A stretch of 64,000 nucleotides of DNA from Faecalibacter macacae (GTDB lineage Bacteria; Bacteroidota; Bacteroidia; Flavobacteriales; Weeksellaceae): the NCBI RefSeq assembly GCF_003687725.1, contig NZ_RDOJ01000017.1, forward strand, positions 1-64,000. Direction: 5' to 3'. A program made the position numbers and the translations under genes. Positions within the stretch are counted from its first letter, which is position 1. Each line of letters begins with the position of its first letter. Positions 20,176 to 27,855 of this stretch are shown here, piece by piece. The notes beneath the pieces were generated by a model. The model saw only the letters and a list, made by a program, of their open reading frames with translations. It did not search any database and was not told the DNA's origin.

Positions 20176-20267
20176 TGAGCAGAAATTATAAATTTCATAA
20201 TCCCAACGGATTATATTTTGTCAATTTTGCTGTGGTAGAATGGTTAGATGTCTTTACTAGGAAATAA
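20176..20267 (+). pseudogene. N-terminal remnant of a REP-associated (Y1) transposase
   Basis: From ATG at 20176 the sequence encodes MSRNYKFHNPNGLYF and then, possibly after a one-base shift near 20220, VNFAVVEWLDVFTRK before a TAA near 20265. I recognise this as the start of the Bacteroidota Y1_Tnp (IS200-like, RAYT) transposases, which continue for about 150 more residues to a H-V-H motif and catalytic tyrosine. Nothing after the TAA continues the match, so only the first 30 codons remain. It shows the island was once richer in mobile genes. Confidence 0.65.
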
Positions 20268-20344
20268 TATTCTACATCATAATTTTTAACGATTACCTTA
20301 CCAAATTTTGGCTAAGTAAATCACAATAAAAACATTAGAATTTG

Positions 20345-20413
20345 TACCTTTGTAACTCAATCAAGAAGTTCATTTTACATAAATTTTTAGAAATAAGCGA
20401 CCAAATAGCGACC
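20345..20413 (+). promoter_or_regulatory. Orphan -7 box and paired AGCGACC repeats near right boundary
   Basis: TACCTTTG (20345-20352) matches TAnnTTTG but no gene follows before the right att copy. Downstream AGCGACC occurs twice (20396-20402, 20407-20413), 11 bases apart, one helical turn. This layout fits the promoter and arm-type binding sites of a lost integrase. That reading is inference. Confidence 0.35.
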
Positions 20414-20473
20414 TTTTAAAACCGAAGGTTTTCATTCAGCTATTAATGGTACTTTCAAAATATAGTTACGGAG

Positions 20474-20534
20474 CCTCACTCTCCGCTAAAGGCCTTGAAG
20501 TTTACTTCGAGGCTTTTTTTATGGAATAAAATTA
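20474..20534 (+). repeat. Right direct repeat (candidate attR)
   Basis: CCTCACTCTCCGCTAAA, a terminator hairpin and GGAATAAAATTA repeat the sequence at 18345-18407. The last three bases are the stop codon of guanine deaminase, so this copy sits at the native chromosomal junction. Its hairpin serves as terminator of the deaminase gene. Confidence 0.8.
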
Positions 20535-21002
20535 ATATTCCGTTTTATCTGCTTTATCTTCCCATAAATTAAATGCTTGTATTGCTTCATTTCGCATCAT
20601 TTGAATTATTGGTATCTTTCGTTCAGGTATAGGTAAAGCAATCTCATCGTAAATAAAAGAGTCGTCAAAACCAATATTCTTTGCATCTATCTTGGTGTTT
20701 GCATAATATATCTTATCTATTCTTGCCCAATAAATCGCACTTAAACACATCGGGCATGGTTCACAGGAAGTATAGATTTCACAACCTGATAAATTAAAAT
20801 TATTCAAATACTTTGCAGCATTCCTAATAGCTACTACTTCAGCATGCGCTGTTGGATCGTTATTTGCCGTAACCCTATTAGATCCTTCAGCTATTATTAC
20901 TCCATCTTTTACGATTACAGCTCCAAAAGGTCCGCCATCATTTTTAATATTATCACATGAACAAGCTATAGCTTTTTTCATGAAAAATTCATTTGTATTC
21001 AT
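20532..21002 (-). CDS. guaD: Guanine deaminase (cytidine deaminase fold)
   Basis: It converts guanine to xanthine in purine salvage. The zinc site is complete: His53 and Glu55 in PTAHAEV, Cys83 and Cys86 in SCEPCPMC. Substrate-specific features also match the Bacillus guanine deaminase as I know it: GGPFGAVIVKDG near the start, IYWAR, GFDDSFIY and a C-terminus ending in EY. The length, 156 aa, equals that enzyme. It stands alone, with no purine genes nearby, and its terminator is the copy of the tRNA-Ser terminator at the island boundary. Other CDA-fold deaminases (TadA) are excluded by the FDDSFIY segment and C-terminus. Confidence 0.92.
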   Translation of the reverse strand: MNTNEFFMKKAIACSCDNIKNDGGPFGAVIVKDGVIIAEGSNRVTANNDPTAHAEVVAIRNAAKYLNNFNLSGCEIYTSCEPCPMCLSAIYWARIDKIYYANTKIDAKNIGFDDSFIYDEIALPIPERKIPIIQMMRNEAIQAFNLWEDKADKTEY

Positions 21003-21106
21003 ACTAAAGTGTTAATTTATTATTTTTCAATAAACTAAAAATACAAAAGTATTTTAAGTATTTTTAAGAAATTATATTTTAATCTTTATTTGAATAAAAA
21101 TTACAA

Positions 21107-21445
21107 ATGAAAAAAAAATGTCAACGATGCAGTGAAAATTTTGACTGTTCAGATAATAAAATTGAAAATTGCTCGTGTAAGAATATAGAGCTAACAAAAG
21201 AATCAAAAAATTACCTCTCTAAAACTAACTACGATTGTTTATGCACTAATTGCTTAGAAGAAATAAATAATTATTCTAATTTAGAAAAACAATATCCTTT
21301 TCCTAATCATCCATCAAAATATATAGAAGGTATACATTACTATATTGAAGGAAATTACTGGGTTTTTACAAATTACTATCATTACCTAAAAGGAAGTTGT
21401 TGCAAGAATAATTGCAGACATTGCGCTTACGGATTTGGTAAATAA
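21107..21445 (+). CDS. Cysteine-rich CWC-DUF5522 fusion protein
   Basis: The first half has a CxxC-rich knuckle (CQRCSENFDC, NCSCKN, CLCTNC) of the cysteine-rich CWC type. The second half (HPSKYIEGIHYYIEG, then NYWVFTNYYHYLKG, then CCKNNCRHCAYGF) is the DUF5522 pattern, ending with four clustered cysteines. Both probably bind zinc or an iron-sulfur cluster; function is unknown. The two modules are often separate neighbouring genes, so the 112-aa fusion is consistent with a shared role. It is cytoplasmic: no signal peptide. Confidence 0.75.
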   Translation: MKKKCQRCSENFDCSDNKIENCSCKNIELTKESKNYLSKTNYDCLCTNCLEEINNYSNLEKQYPFPNHPSKYIEGIHYYIEGNYWVFTNYYHYLKGSCCKNNCRHCAYGFGK

Positions 21446-21524
21446 TTATTTAGAATCTTTTAAAATTAACTTTTATTTAAATTTTAGCATAGTTATTGTG
21501 AGTAGCAATAAAAAATAATCTAAA

Positions 21525-21989
21525 ATGAAAAAATTATTATTCGCTTCTATCTTAGCTTTAGGTGTAGGACAATTAAATGCTCAAAATTACAACAACGCAT
21601 TAGGTGTAGTTGTTGATTTAGGTGATGGGGAAACTTTAGTAGGTCCTCAATACAAGCACTCTTTTGATGGTAAAAACGCAGGTAACGTACAAGTAATGTT
21701 TGCAGATAATATTACTGTTTTAGGTGCTGATTACACATACAATCAAAACTTCTCAGGAACAAACGGATTAGGATGGTACGTAGGAGTTGGACCTCAGTTA
21801 TCTTTCGTAGATCACGGATATGATGATAAAACATACTTTGCTATTCGTCCACAAGTTGGTTTAGAGTACAAAATTCCATCTGCTCCATTAGCAATGCATT
21901 TTGACTGGAAACCTTGGTGGAATTTAACAAATGAATCTAATTTTGAAGCAGGACGTTTCTCTTTAGGATTTAAATACGTTTTCAACTAA
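21525..21989 (+). CDS. Small outer-membrane beta-barrel-like protein
   Basis: A signal peptide (MKKLLFASILALGVGQLNA) is followed by about 134 residues of alternating strands rich in G, Y and F, such as YVGVGPQLSFVDHGYDD and FSLGFKYVFN. The final phenylalanine-containing strand (KYVFN) is typical of outer-membrane barrels. It resembles small opacity-type or porin-like proteins, with enough residues for roughly eight strands. It is a single gene sharing its terminator with oxyR. Function unknown. Confidence 0.65.
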   Translation: MKKLLFASILALGVGQLNAQNYNNALGVVVDLGDGETLVGPQYKHSFDGKNAGNVQVMFADNITVLGADYTYNQNFSGTNGLGWYVGVGPQLSFVDHGYDDKTYFAIRPQVGLEYKIPSAPLAMHFDWKPWWNLTNESNFEAGRFSLGFKYVFN

Positions 21990-21998
21990 AAAATAAAT

Positions 21999-22032
21999 AA
22001 AAAAACCGCTTCAAATTTGAAGCGGTTTTTTT
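21999..22032. terminator. Bidirectional terminator between barrel gene and oxyR
   Basis: A perfect palindrome, AAAACCGCTTCAAA / TTTGAAGCGGTTTT, sits between convergent stops. It is flanked by A and T runs and works on both strands. Confidence 0.9.
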
Positions 22033-22040
22033 ATATCAAA

Positions 22041-22991
22041 TTATTTCTTTGGTAAAGAAATAAGGTTCGAATCTAATTTTGCATCTTTCTCTAAGAAGAT
22101 TTTCCCTCTTAAAATACTTTGTATAGTATTAATTAATTCTTTTTCGAAAGAATCTCTTAATTGAGATTGGTGGAAAACTAAAGAAACTTCTCTAGTCGGA
22201 ACTGGAGATTCAAAACTTTTCACGTTTTTCTTTAAATTCTCTGGCAAATCCTCAGCCACTAAAGATGGTAACAATGTCATTCCATACCCATCATTAGATA
22301 GTTTGATTAAAGCTTCAAAACTACCACTCTCTAATTTAATTGGGCGTAATTTCATTTTACTTGAATCACATAATGCCAAAACATTATTACGGAAACAGTG
22401 ACCTTCTTGTAAAATTAATAAATCAGCCGAGTCTAAATCCGTTTCTAAAATCTTTTCCTGATCATGTAAACGATGAATTGGTGGCACATAAGCAACCAAT
22501 GGTTCATAGTATAATGGTTTTTCAACGATCTGATCCTCATAAAGAGGTGATACAACAATTCCAAAATCTAATGATCCATCCTTAATTCCTTTAATAATCT
22601 TATCCGTTTGCAATTCTTTAATGATCAAATTGGATTTTGGATTATTTTTTTGAAATGTCTTATAGAATAAAGGCACTAAAGATGGTAAAATCGTAGGAAT
22701 TACTCCAATAACAAAGTCACCTTCTAGTAAACCTTTCTCTTCGTTTACTAAATGCTTCATACGATTAGCTTCCATCAGAATGATTTTAGCCTGAGAAACT
22801 ATTTTCTCTCCTATTTGCGTTATTTTGATAGGGTGCGATGTACGATCAAAAATTTCGATGTTTAACTCTTTTTCCAACTTCTGAATTTGCATACTTAACG
22901 TTGGTTGAGTAACAAATGATTTGTCAGCTGCGACTGTAAAATTCTTGTGTTCAGCAACCGCCAATACATATTGTAATTGTACTAATGTCAT
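22041..22991 (-). CDS. oxyR: OxyR, hydrogen-peroxide-sensing LysR regulator
   Basis: The N-terminal helix-turn-helix (LQYVLAVAEHKNFTVAADKS, then TQPTLSMQIQKLE) and the two-lobed effector domain are those of a LysR-type regulator. The peroxide switch is present: Cys199 in LLILQEGHCFRNN and Cys208 in LALC, the same numbering and spacing as the disulfide-forming pair of E. coli OxyR. Oxidation should alter binding at catalase and peroxidase promoters. No such target is adjacent, so targets lie elsewhere. It stands alone and is convergent with the barrel-protein gene. Confidence 0.9.
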   Translation of the reverse strand: MTLVQLQYVLAVAEHKNFTVAADKSFVTQPTLSMQIQKLEKELNIEIFDRTSHPIKITQIGEKIVSQAKIILMEANRMKHLVNEEKGLLEGDFVIGVIPTILPSLVPLFYKTFQKNNPKSNLIIKELQTDKIIKGIKDGSLDFGIVVSPLYEDQIVEKPLYYEPLVAYVPPIHRLHDQEKILETDLDSADLLILQEGHCFRNNVLALCDSSKMKLRPIKLESGSFEALIKLSNDGYGMTLLPSLVAEDLPENLKKNVKSFESPVPTREVSLVFHQSQLRDSFEKELINTIQSILRGKIFLEKDAKLDSNLISLPKK

Positions 22992-23082
22992 AATAATGAA
23001 TAAAATTACCCCTTATAAAGTTTTGTGATAAAGATAAAACTTATTATATGAATAACTTATAATTATATCATAAATATTTATA

Positions 23083-23111
23083 ATAAAAAAAGCTCGGAAA
23101 TAATTCCGAGC
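23083..23111 (-). terminator. Terminator of the 134-aa lipoprotein gene
   Basis: GCTCGGAA / TTCCGAGC with a 4-base loop, followed on the minus strand by a T run (A run at 23084-23091). Confidence 0.85.
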
Positions 23112-23133
23112 CAATAACTTATTTCCTTAAGTC

Positions 23134-23538
23134 TTATTGTACAGTTTTTTGTAACTCAGTTACAAAATCTTGTAATTTTTTAGCATCTTCTGCTGATAAT
23201 TTCTGAGTAATACCTTGTAATTCTTTCTGGAAATCAACTGCTTTAGCTGTTAATTCAGTTAATTTTGCTTGATCTCCTTTTGCAGCTACAGCTTTTAAAT
23301 CTCCTACATAATCAGAAAATTTTTGTGCGTATGCAGCAGCTTCTGGACTTGTAAAAGTTGGTAAAGCACTTGCTACAGCAGCTGAAGTCTCTTGTGCAGC
23401 AACAACTGCATCATTAGCTGTTTCTTCAATAGCTGTTTGTGTTTGATTTACGTTATCTACTACTTTCTCTTTTTCAGATTTACAAGATGTTAATGATACT
23501 ACTCCTAATACAGTAGCTGTTAATAATATTTTCTTCAT
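23134..23538 (-). CDS. Small helical lipoprotein
   Basis: The signal peptide MKKILLTATVLGVVSLTSC ends in a lipobox with Cys19. The mature part is alanine- and lysine-rich and almost certainly all helical (for example VVAAQETSAAVASAL and KKLQDFVTELQKTV). No catalytic motif or known domain is recognised. It is a periplasm-facing lipoprotein, monocistronic between oxyR and the ABC exporter. Confidence 0.6.
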   Translation of the reverse strand: MKKILLTATVLGVVSLTSCKSEKEKVVDNVNQTQTAIEETANDAVVAAQETSAAVASALPTFTSPEAAAYAQKFSDYVGDLKAVAAKGDQAKLTELTAKAVDFQKELQGITQKLSAEDAKKLQDFVTELQKTVQ

Positions 23539-23603
23539 TGTTGGTGTGTTTATTTATTAAATATAAGGGTTTTATTTATTATAAATCAGACAATTAACAA
23601 AAG

Positions 23604-25370
23604 CTAATTGTTAATTTTAGAAAATTGAACTTCGTATAGATTAGAATAGTAACCTTTAGCAGCCAATAAACTCTCATGTGTACCTTTTTCAACAATCATT
23701 CCATTATCCATTACAATGATTTGATCTGCATTCTGAATAGTTGCTAATCGGTGCGCAATAATAATTGATGTCCTACCTTCCGTTAATTTTTCTGTCGCAC
23801 GTTGAATCATTTCTTCAGAATTTGAATCAATTGAAGAAGTTGCTTCATCTAATACTAAAATTTCTGGATTGTAAATATATGCACGTAAAAATGAAATTAA
23901 CTGACGTTGACCTACTGATAGTGTACTTCCACGCTCCGATACTTCAGCATAATAGCCTTTTGGTAAAGATTCAATAAAATCATGAATTCCGATGACTTTC
24001 GCTGCAGCCTTTACTTGATCTAAAGTAATCTCTTTATTTCCTAAAACGATGTTATCAAAAATAGTCGTATTAAATAAGAAAACATCTTGTAAAACAACGG
24101 CAACGTGTTTACGAAGACTCACCAAATCCATTTCATAGATATCAACTCCATCAATTTTTATTAAACCAGAATCAATATCATAAAATCGACTTAAAAGATT
24201 AATAATCGTAGATTTTCCTGCTCCGGTAGAACCAACAATTGCAATTGTTTCTCCTGGTTTTGTCGAAAAATTAATTCCTTTTAAAACAGGATTATTTGGA
24301 ACATATGAAAAAACTACATTTTCAAAATCAATCTGACCTTTTACTTTTTCTAATTTCTTAGTTCCGTTATCTGGTAAAGTTTCATCTGCATCCAAAATAT
24401 TAAATACACGATCTGCTCCTACCAATCCACGCTGAATCGAATTAAATCGTTCTGCAATTGCGCGCATTGGCGTAGTTAGCATCGTAATAAACTGTGTAAA
24501 AGCAATTAAATTACCCACAGTAACATCTCCAGCTACAGCTGTTCTTAATCCTCCAAACCAAATTAAACTTCCTGTTGCTAAAGCCGAAACGATATCAACT
24601 ACCGGAAAAAGAAGGGAAAAATATAAAACTGTTTTTAAATAATTCTTTTTTAAATCATTATTAATTGAAACAAACTTATCATATTCTGCTTGCTGACGAT
24701 TAAAAACCTGAATAATATTCATTCCTGTTAATCGCTCTTGAACAAAAGTATTCAACTTCGCTACTAACGTTCTTTCGTCCTGATAAACATCTTTTAAAGC
24801 TTTCTGAAAATAACGCGTAATAATCATCATTAACGGCAGAATTACAATTACAATCGTGGCCAAAACCCAGTTCATGTAATACATCATCGCAACAATAAAA
24901 ATAATTTTTAATGCATCTCCTAAAAGTACTAAAATCCCATCATTAAAAACCTCCGCAATCGTCTCAACATCAGATACAGAACGCGTAACTAAAACTCCAT
25001 TTGGAGTTTTATCAAAGTAACCTAATTTGAATTTGATTAAATGATTATATAATCGTACACGAAGTTCGCGTATAACACGTTGTGCAACGACATTAGCTAA
25101 ATAAACCGTAAAAAATGCAAGAATACCTTCAAAAACCAAAATAATTATCAACTTAATTATCTCAGATTTTAAACCTAGTAAATCTTTATTTAAAATGTAA
25201 TTATCAATTACATCTCCTGTTAAATATGGACGATAAACAGAAAAACATGCACTGAAAACTGCAATAAAAATTACAGTTAAAAACAGACCTTTACTTTGCG
25301 AAAGCCCTAATGCAATAACACGTTTTAAACCTGTAAAATCAAACGATTGTCCCGTTTTATTTGAACTCAT
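23604..25370 (-). CDS. ABC exporter, fused permease and ATPase
   Basis: Six membrane segments in the first 320 residues form an ABC type-1 exporter domain. The ATPase half has Walker A GSTGAGKS (380-387), Q-loop VLQDVFLF, signature LSVGQRQ, Walker B ILVLDEATSSID and the H-loop in IIIAHRLATI. It works as a homodimer or with a second half-transporter; MsbA-like lipid or drug export is possible but not provable. I use the ATG at 25370 (MSSNKTGQS, 588 aa) rather than one 30 bases upstream, which leaves a 14-base overlap with truA and suggests translational coupling. Confidence 0.88.
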   Translation of the reverse strand: MSSNKTGQSFDFTGLKRVIALGLSQSKGLFLTVIFIAVFSACFSVYRPYLTGDVIDNYILNKDLLGLKSEIIKLIIILVFEGILAFFTVYLANVVAQRVIRELRVRLYNHLIKFKLGYFDKTPNGVLVTRSVSDVETIAEVFNDGILVLLGDALKIIFIVAMMYYMNWVLATIVIVILPLMMIITRYFQKALKDVYQDERTLVAKLNTFVQERLTGMNIIQVFNRQQAEYDKFVSINNDLKKNYLKTVLYFSLLFPVVDIVSALATGSLIWFGGLRTAVAGDVTVGNLIAFTQFITMLTTPMRAIAERFNSIQRGLVGADRVFNILDADETLPDNGTKKLEKVKGQIDFENVVFSYVPNNPVLKGINFSTKPGETIAIVGSTGAGKSTIINLLSRFYDIDSGLIKIDGVDIYEMDLVSLRKHVAVVLQDVFLFNTTIFDNIVLGNKEITLDQVKAAAKVIGIHDFIESLPKGYYAEVSERGSTLSVGQRQLISFLRAYIYNPEILVLDEATSSIDSNSEEMIQRATEKLTEGRTSIIIAHRLATIQNADQIIVMDNGMIVEKGTHESLLAAKGYYSNLYEVQFSKINN

Positions 25371-26112
25371 TTCTAAATAATTCTTTTGGATATTGCACAT
25401 CTACAAGATATAGACCTTGTGCTGGTGCAGATGCTCCTGCTGATCCTCGGTTTTGATCTTCGATGATTTGGACTAAATCTTCTTTTGTAATTTTCCCAAT
25501 TCCGACCTCAACTAAAGTACCAACAATTGCACGAACCATATTACGTAAAAAACGATCGGCAGTTATCTGAAAAACAAATTGTCCTTCTTCATTTACACGC
25601 CAAAAAGCTTCCCTTACATCACATATATTCGTTTTAACATCTGTATGCAATTTAGCAAAACTTCCGAAATCTCCCTTCTTAATTAACAATTGTGCCGCAT
25701 CATTCATTTTATCTAAATCTAATTCGCGATTAAAAACCCATGCTCCTTCGAAAGTGAATGGATTTTTTTGTGGAGAAATAAAATAATTATATGAACGTGA
25801 AGTCGCATCAAAACGAGCATGAGCTTCTGGGTCCATCTCATGAATCTTATAAATAGCTATGTCTTTTGGCAAAAATGAATTTAGATGCCTAACTAAATCT
25901 TTTTTCAATTCGCCATCAAAATCAAAATGAGCATACATTTTCTTTGCATGTACACCTGTATCTGTTCGACCCGCTCCTACTATTGAAATTTTTTGACCTA
26001 ATATTTTTGATAAACGTGTTTCGATAGCTTCTTGAACAGAAATTTGATTGGGCTGAACTTGCCAACCAAAATAGTTTTTTCCGTTATATGCTAATTCTAA
26101 AAAGTAACGCAA
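25357..26112 (-). CDS. truA: tRNA pseudouridine synthase A
   Basis: The enzyme isomerises uridines 38-40 in tRNA anticodon arms. The catalytic aspartate is Asp51 in GAGRTDTGVHA; RSYNYFI, FLRNMVRAIVGTL and the SAGASAPAQGLYL C-terminal motif also match. I place the start at a TTG (26112), because the family begins with the equivalent of M-R-Y-F-L-E-L-A-Y-N-G and a -7 box at 26132-26139 would start the mRNA about 13 bases upstream. A start at 26175 would lie before that promoter and inside the divergent gene. The ABC exporter overlaps its 3' end. Confidence 0.93.
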   Translation of the reverse strand: MRYFLELAYNGKNYFGWQVQPNQISVQEAIETRLSKILGQKISIVGAGRTDTGVHAKKMYAHFDFDGELKKDLVRHLNSFLPKDIAIYKIHEMDPEAHARFDATSRSYNYFISPQKNPFTFEGAWVFNRELDLDKMNDAAQLLIKKGDFGSFAKLHTDVKTNICDVREAFWRVNEEGQFVFQITADRFLRNMVRAIVGTLVEVGIGKITKEDLVQIIEDQNRGSAGASAPAQGLYLVDVQYPKELFRNEFK

Positions 26113-26118
26113 TTGTTG

Positions 26119-26126
26119 TAAATTTG
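26119..26126 (+). promoter_or_regulatory. -7 box for the phosphoesterase gene
   Basis: TAAATTTG matches TAnnTTTG exactly. Transcription would begin near 26133, 14 bases before the TTG start at 26147. No clear -33 element. Confidence 0.5.
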
Positions 26127-26131
26127 AATAG

Positions 26132-26139
26132 CAAAAATA
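26132..26139 (-). promoter_or_regulatory. -7 box for truA
   Basis: TATTTTTG on the minus strand matches TAnnTTTG exactly and points away from the plus-strand box 5 bases to its left. The two predicted start sites cross each other by about 8 bases. Confidence 0.5.
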
Positions 26140-26146
26140 CAACCTT

Positions 26147-26638
26147 TTGAAGAAAATTCTTTTACTTTCAGACACACATTCTTACATCGATGACAGAATT
26201 ATAGCATATGCCGAACAAGCTGACGAAATATGGCATGCTGGAGATATTGGGGATATTGATGTAATGGATCAGTTAGAAAAAATAAAACCTGTACGTGCTG
26301 TCTATGGAAACATTGATGACCAAACAGTAAGAGCTGTTTACCCATTAAATAATCGATTTACGATAGAAGGTGTAGATGTTTGGATTACACATATTGGTGG
26401 ATATCCTGGGAAATACAATCCGAAAATTAGGAAAGAAATTACAGAAAATCCACCTAAAGTTTTTATCTGTGGGCATTCGCATATTCTGAAAGTTATTCCT
26501 GACAAACAATTAGGTTTAATTCATCTAAATCCTGGTGCGGTTGGTAAACATGGTTTTCATCAAGTAAGAACAATGCTTCGATTTGAAGTAAGTAATGGAA
26601 AATTAGAGAATTTAGAAGTTATTGAATTTAAGAAATAA
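26147..26638 (+). CDS. YfcE/MJ0936-type metallophosphoesterase
   Basis: The two-metal site is complete: Asp9 and His11 in SDTHSY, Asp33 in HAGDIGD, Asn55 in GNIDD, then HIGG and CGHSHI, and finally NPGAVGKHGF. The family hydrolyses phosphodiesters such as bis-p-nitrophenyl phosphate in vitro; the cellular substrate is unknown. The start is a TTG directly before KKILLLSDTH, which is where the family begins. It is divergent from truA with only 34 bases between start codons, and shares its terminator with the lipoprotein gene downstream. Confidence 0.88.
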   Translation: MKKILLLSDTHSYIDDRIIAYAEQADEIWHAGDIGDIDVMDQLEKIKPVRAVYGNIDDQTVRAVYPLNNRFTIEGVDVWITHIGGYPGKYNPKIRKEITENPPKVFICGHSHILKVIPDKQLGLIHLNPGAVGKHGFHQVRTMLRFEVSNGKLENLEVIEFKK

Positions 26639-26671
26639 ATAAAAGCGACTCAAAGAGTCGCTTTTATTTAT
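26633..26671. terminator. Shared terminator, phosphoesterase and hydrolase lipoprotein
   Basis: A 15-bp stem AAATAAAAGCGACTC / GAGTCGCTTTTATTT with a 3-base loop overlaps both convergent stop codons. Confidence 0.85.
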
Positions 26672-27711
26672 TTCGCTAATTTGAATTTCTTTAGAATTTC
26701 CTTGAATTTAGGATTATTGATATAATCTTTGAAATCATGGGATTTTTGACCTGTAAAATCTGTTGCATCGCATAAATTATACTGCGAAGCTATTTTTTGT
26801 TGTGTCTCTGGATCAAAACCAAAATCTGTCGATGTTAATCTTTTCGATAAGATTCCTGTTTTTCCTTTTCCTAAAACAAAATCTGTTTTATTAATCGTAG
26901 AATGTATTGTTTTAAGCTGTGGCGTAAAAACTTTAAAAACACCTTGATCATCTTTAAAGTCGTCTTCACCAATTGCTGGCGCTAACATTATACTATATAT
27001 TTTATTCCCATTTTCTTTCAATTCTTGATCTTCAACAATATCTAAATGGTGGAATTTTTCAGCAATTCTTTTTTCTGTGGAAGATAAAACTGGATTTTTT
27101 AACGCACTTAATACAACAGAAGCTCCTCTACTATGAGAGATAATGTAAATCTCTTTGTTTTTAATCGAATTTAAAATTCTTCTTAATCCAAATTCTCCTG
27201 CTAATTGGCTATTTGTAGTTGCACTAATCCAAACTTTTGCTGCACCGAAAATACTCGATGTCTTTAGACCATCCCAATAGAAATTAACCACCTCATCTTT
27301 TTGCAGATTTAGATCCATATACGTTCTGGCTTTGTTATAATTGGTTAAACTCGCCATATAATCGTTATTGATACCATGTACAAAGATGATGATGCGTTTC
27401 TTATTTTTTACGCGATCTGCAAATCCTTTTAATTGCGTCGTTTCAAATTTTGTTAAATCAGCTTCAAAACCACTTTCTGTTGCAATTTTCATCAAAGAAT
27501 ATTCTTTACGAGTTGCATTTTTTGGTGGCGTTCCGTACTTCGTTTTCCATTGATTTGGAAAAAAATTACCATTCTGATCTACATAACTACTTGTTATGTT
27601 TGGATTAATAAAATTATTCGGAACTTGAGAAGTCGGTACATTATGAGAAACTGTACATGATGTAATGAATACTGCAAGTAAGGTAAAATATATAAAGTTT
27701 TTTAAATTCAT
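26668..27711 (-). CDS. Alpha/beta-hydrolase lipoprotein (DUF900-like)
   Basis: The N-terminus MNLKNFIYFTLLAVFITSC is a lipoprotein signal with Cys19. An oxyanion-loop motif IIIFVHGINNDY (about 110-121) and a nucleophile elbow ISHSRGAS with Ser194 identify an alpha/beta hydrolase of the DUF900/lipase-like group. A downstream acid and histidine cannot be assigned with certainty. It probably acts on an ester in the periplasm or at the outer membrane; the substrate is unknown. It is a single gene ending in the bidirectional terminator at 26633-26671. Confidence 0.72.
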   Translation of the reverse strand: MNLKNFIYFTLLAVFITSCTVSHNVPTSQVPNNFINPNITSSYVDQNGNFFPNQWKTKYGTPPKNATRKEYSLMKIATESGFEADLTKFETTQLKGFADRVKNKKRIIIFVHGINNDYMASLTNYNKARTYMDLNLQKDEVVNFYWDGLKTSSIFGAAKVWISATTNSQLAGEFGLRRILNSIKNKEIYIISHSRGASVVLSALKNPVLSSTEKRIAEKFHHLDIVEDQELKENGNKIYSIMLAPAIGEDDFKDDQGVFKVFTPQLKTIHSTINKTDFVLGKGKTGILSKRLTSTDFGFDPETQQKIASQYNLCDATDFTGQKSHDFKDYINNPKFKEILKKFKLAK

Positions 27712-27795
27712 AGGATTAGTTTAACTATTGATTTTAAAATAAAAAAAATTAAATCTCATCAAATTTCAAACCCAAATTTAAGATAATAGCATATA

Positions 27796-27829
27796 ATAAA
27801 AAACCGCTTGAAATAATTTTCAAACGGTT
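27796..27829 (-). terminator. Terminator of mnmA
   Basis: AACCG-TTGAAA pairs with TTTCAA-CGGTT (one mismatch), followed on the minus strand by a T run (A run at 27798-27803). Confidence 0.75.
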
Positions 27830-27855
27830 AAATATATCTGATTAAAATCTTTTTA

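Larger units (their letters stand above)
20033..20531. other. Gene-free right part of the island
   Basis: In order this stretch holds a short hairpin CACGAT-TGT-ATCGTG (20057-20071), a longer terminator-like hairpin (20088-20122), a broken transposase start (20176-20267), a -7 box TACCTTTG (20345-20352), two AGCGACC repeats and the right direct repeat. No intact gene is visible. Confidence 0.7.
18345..20534. mobile_element. Remnant integrated island at tRNA-Ser
   Basis: The 2.1-kb segment is bounded by direct repeats of the tRNA-Ser 3' end. It carries an RHS-core fragment with a toxin-like tail, a small lipoprotein, a broken transposase start and paired AGCGACC repeats next to the right boundary. 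No integrase gene is left. Guanine deaminase beyond the right repeat shares the duplicated terminator, so the right copy marks the original chromosomal junction. I infer an element that lost most of its length, including the integrase. Alternative: a local duplication followed by cassette insertion. Confidence 0.65.

Noticed and set aside
20229-20250. GGTAGAATGGTTAGA looked like a tRNA D-arm
   Set aside because: No acceptor, anticodon or T arm around it; the same bases encode the transposase remnant.
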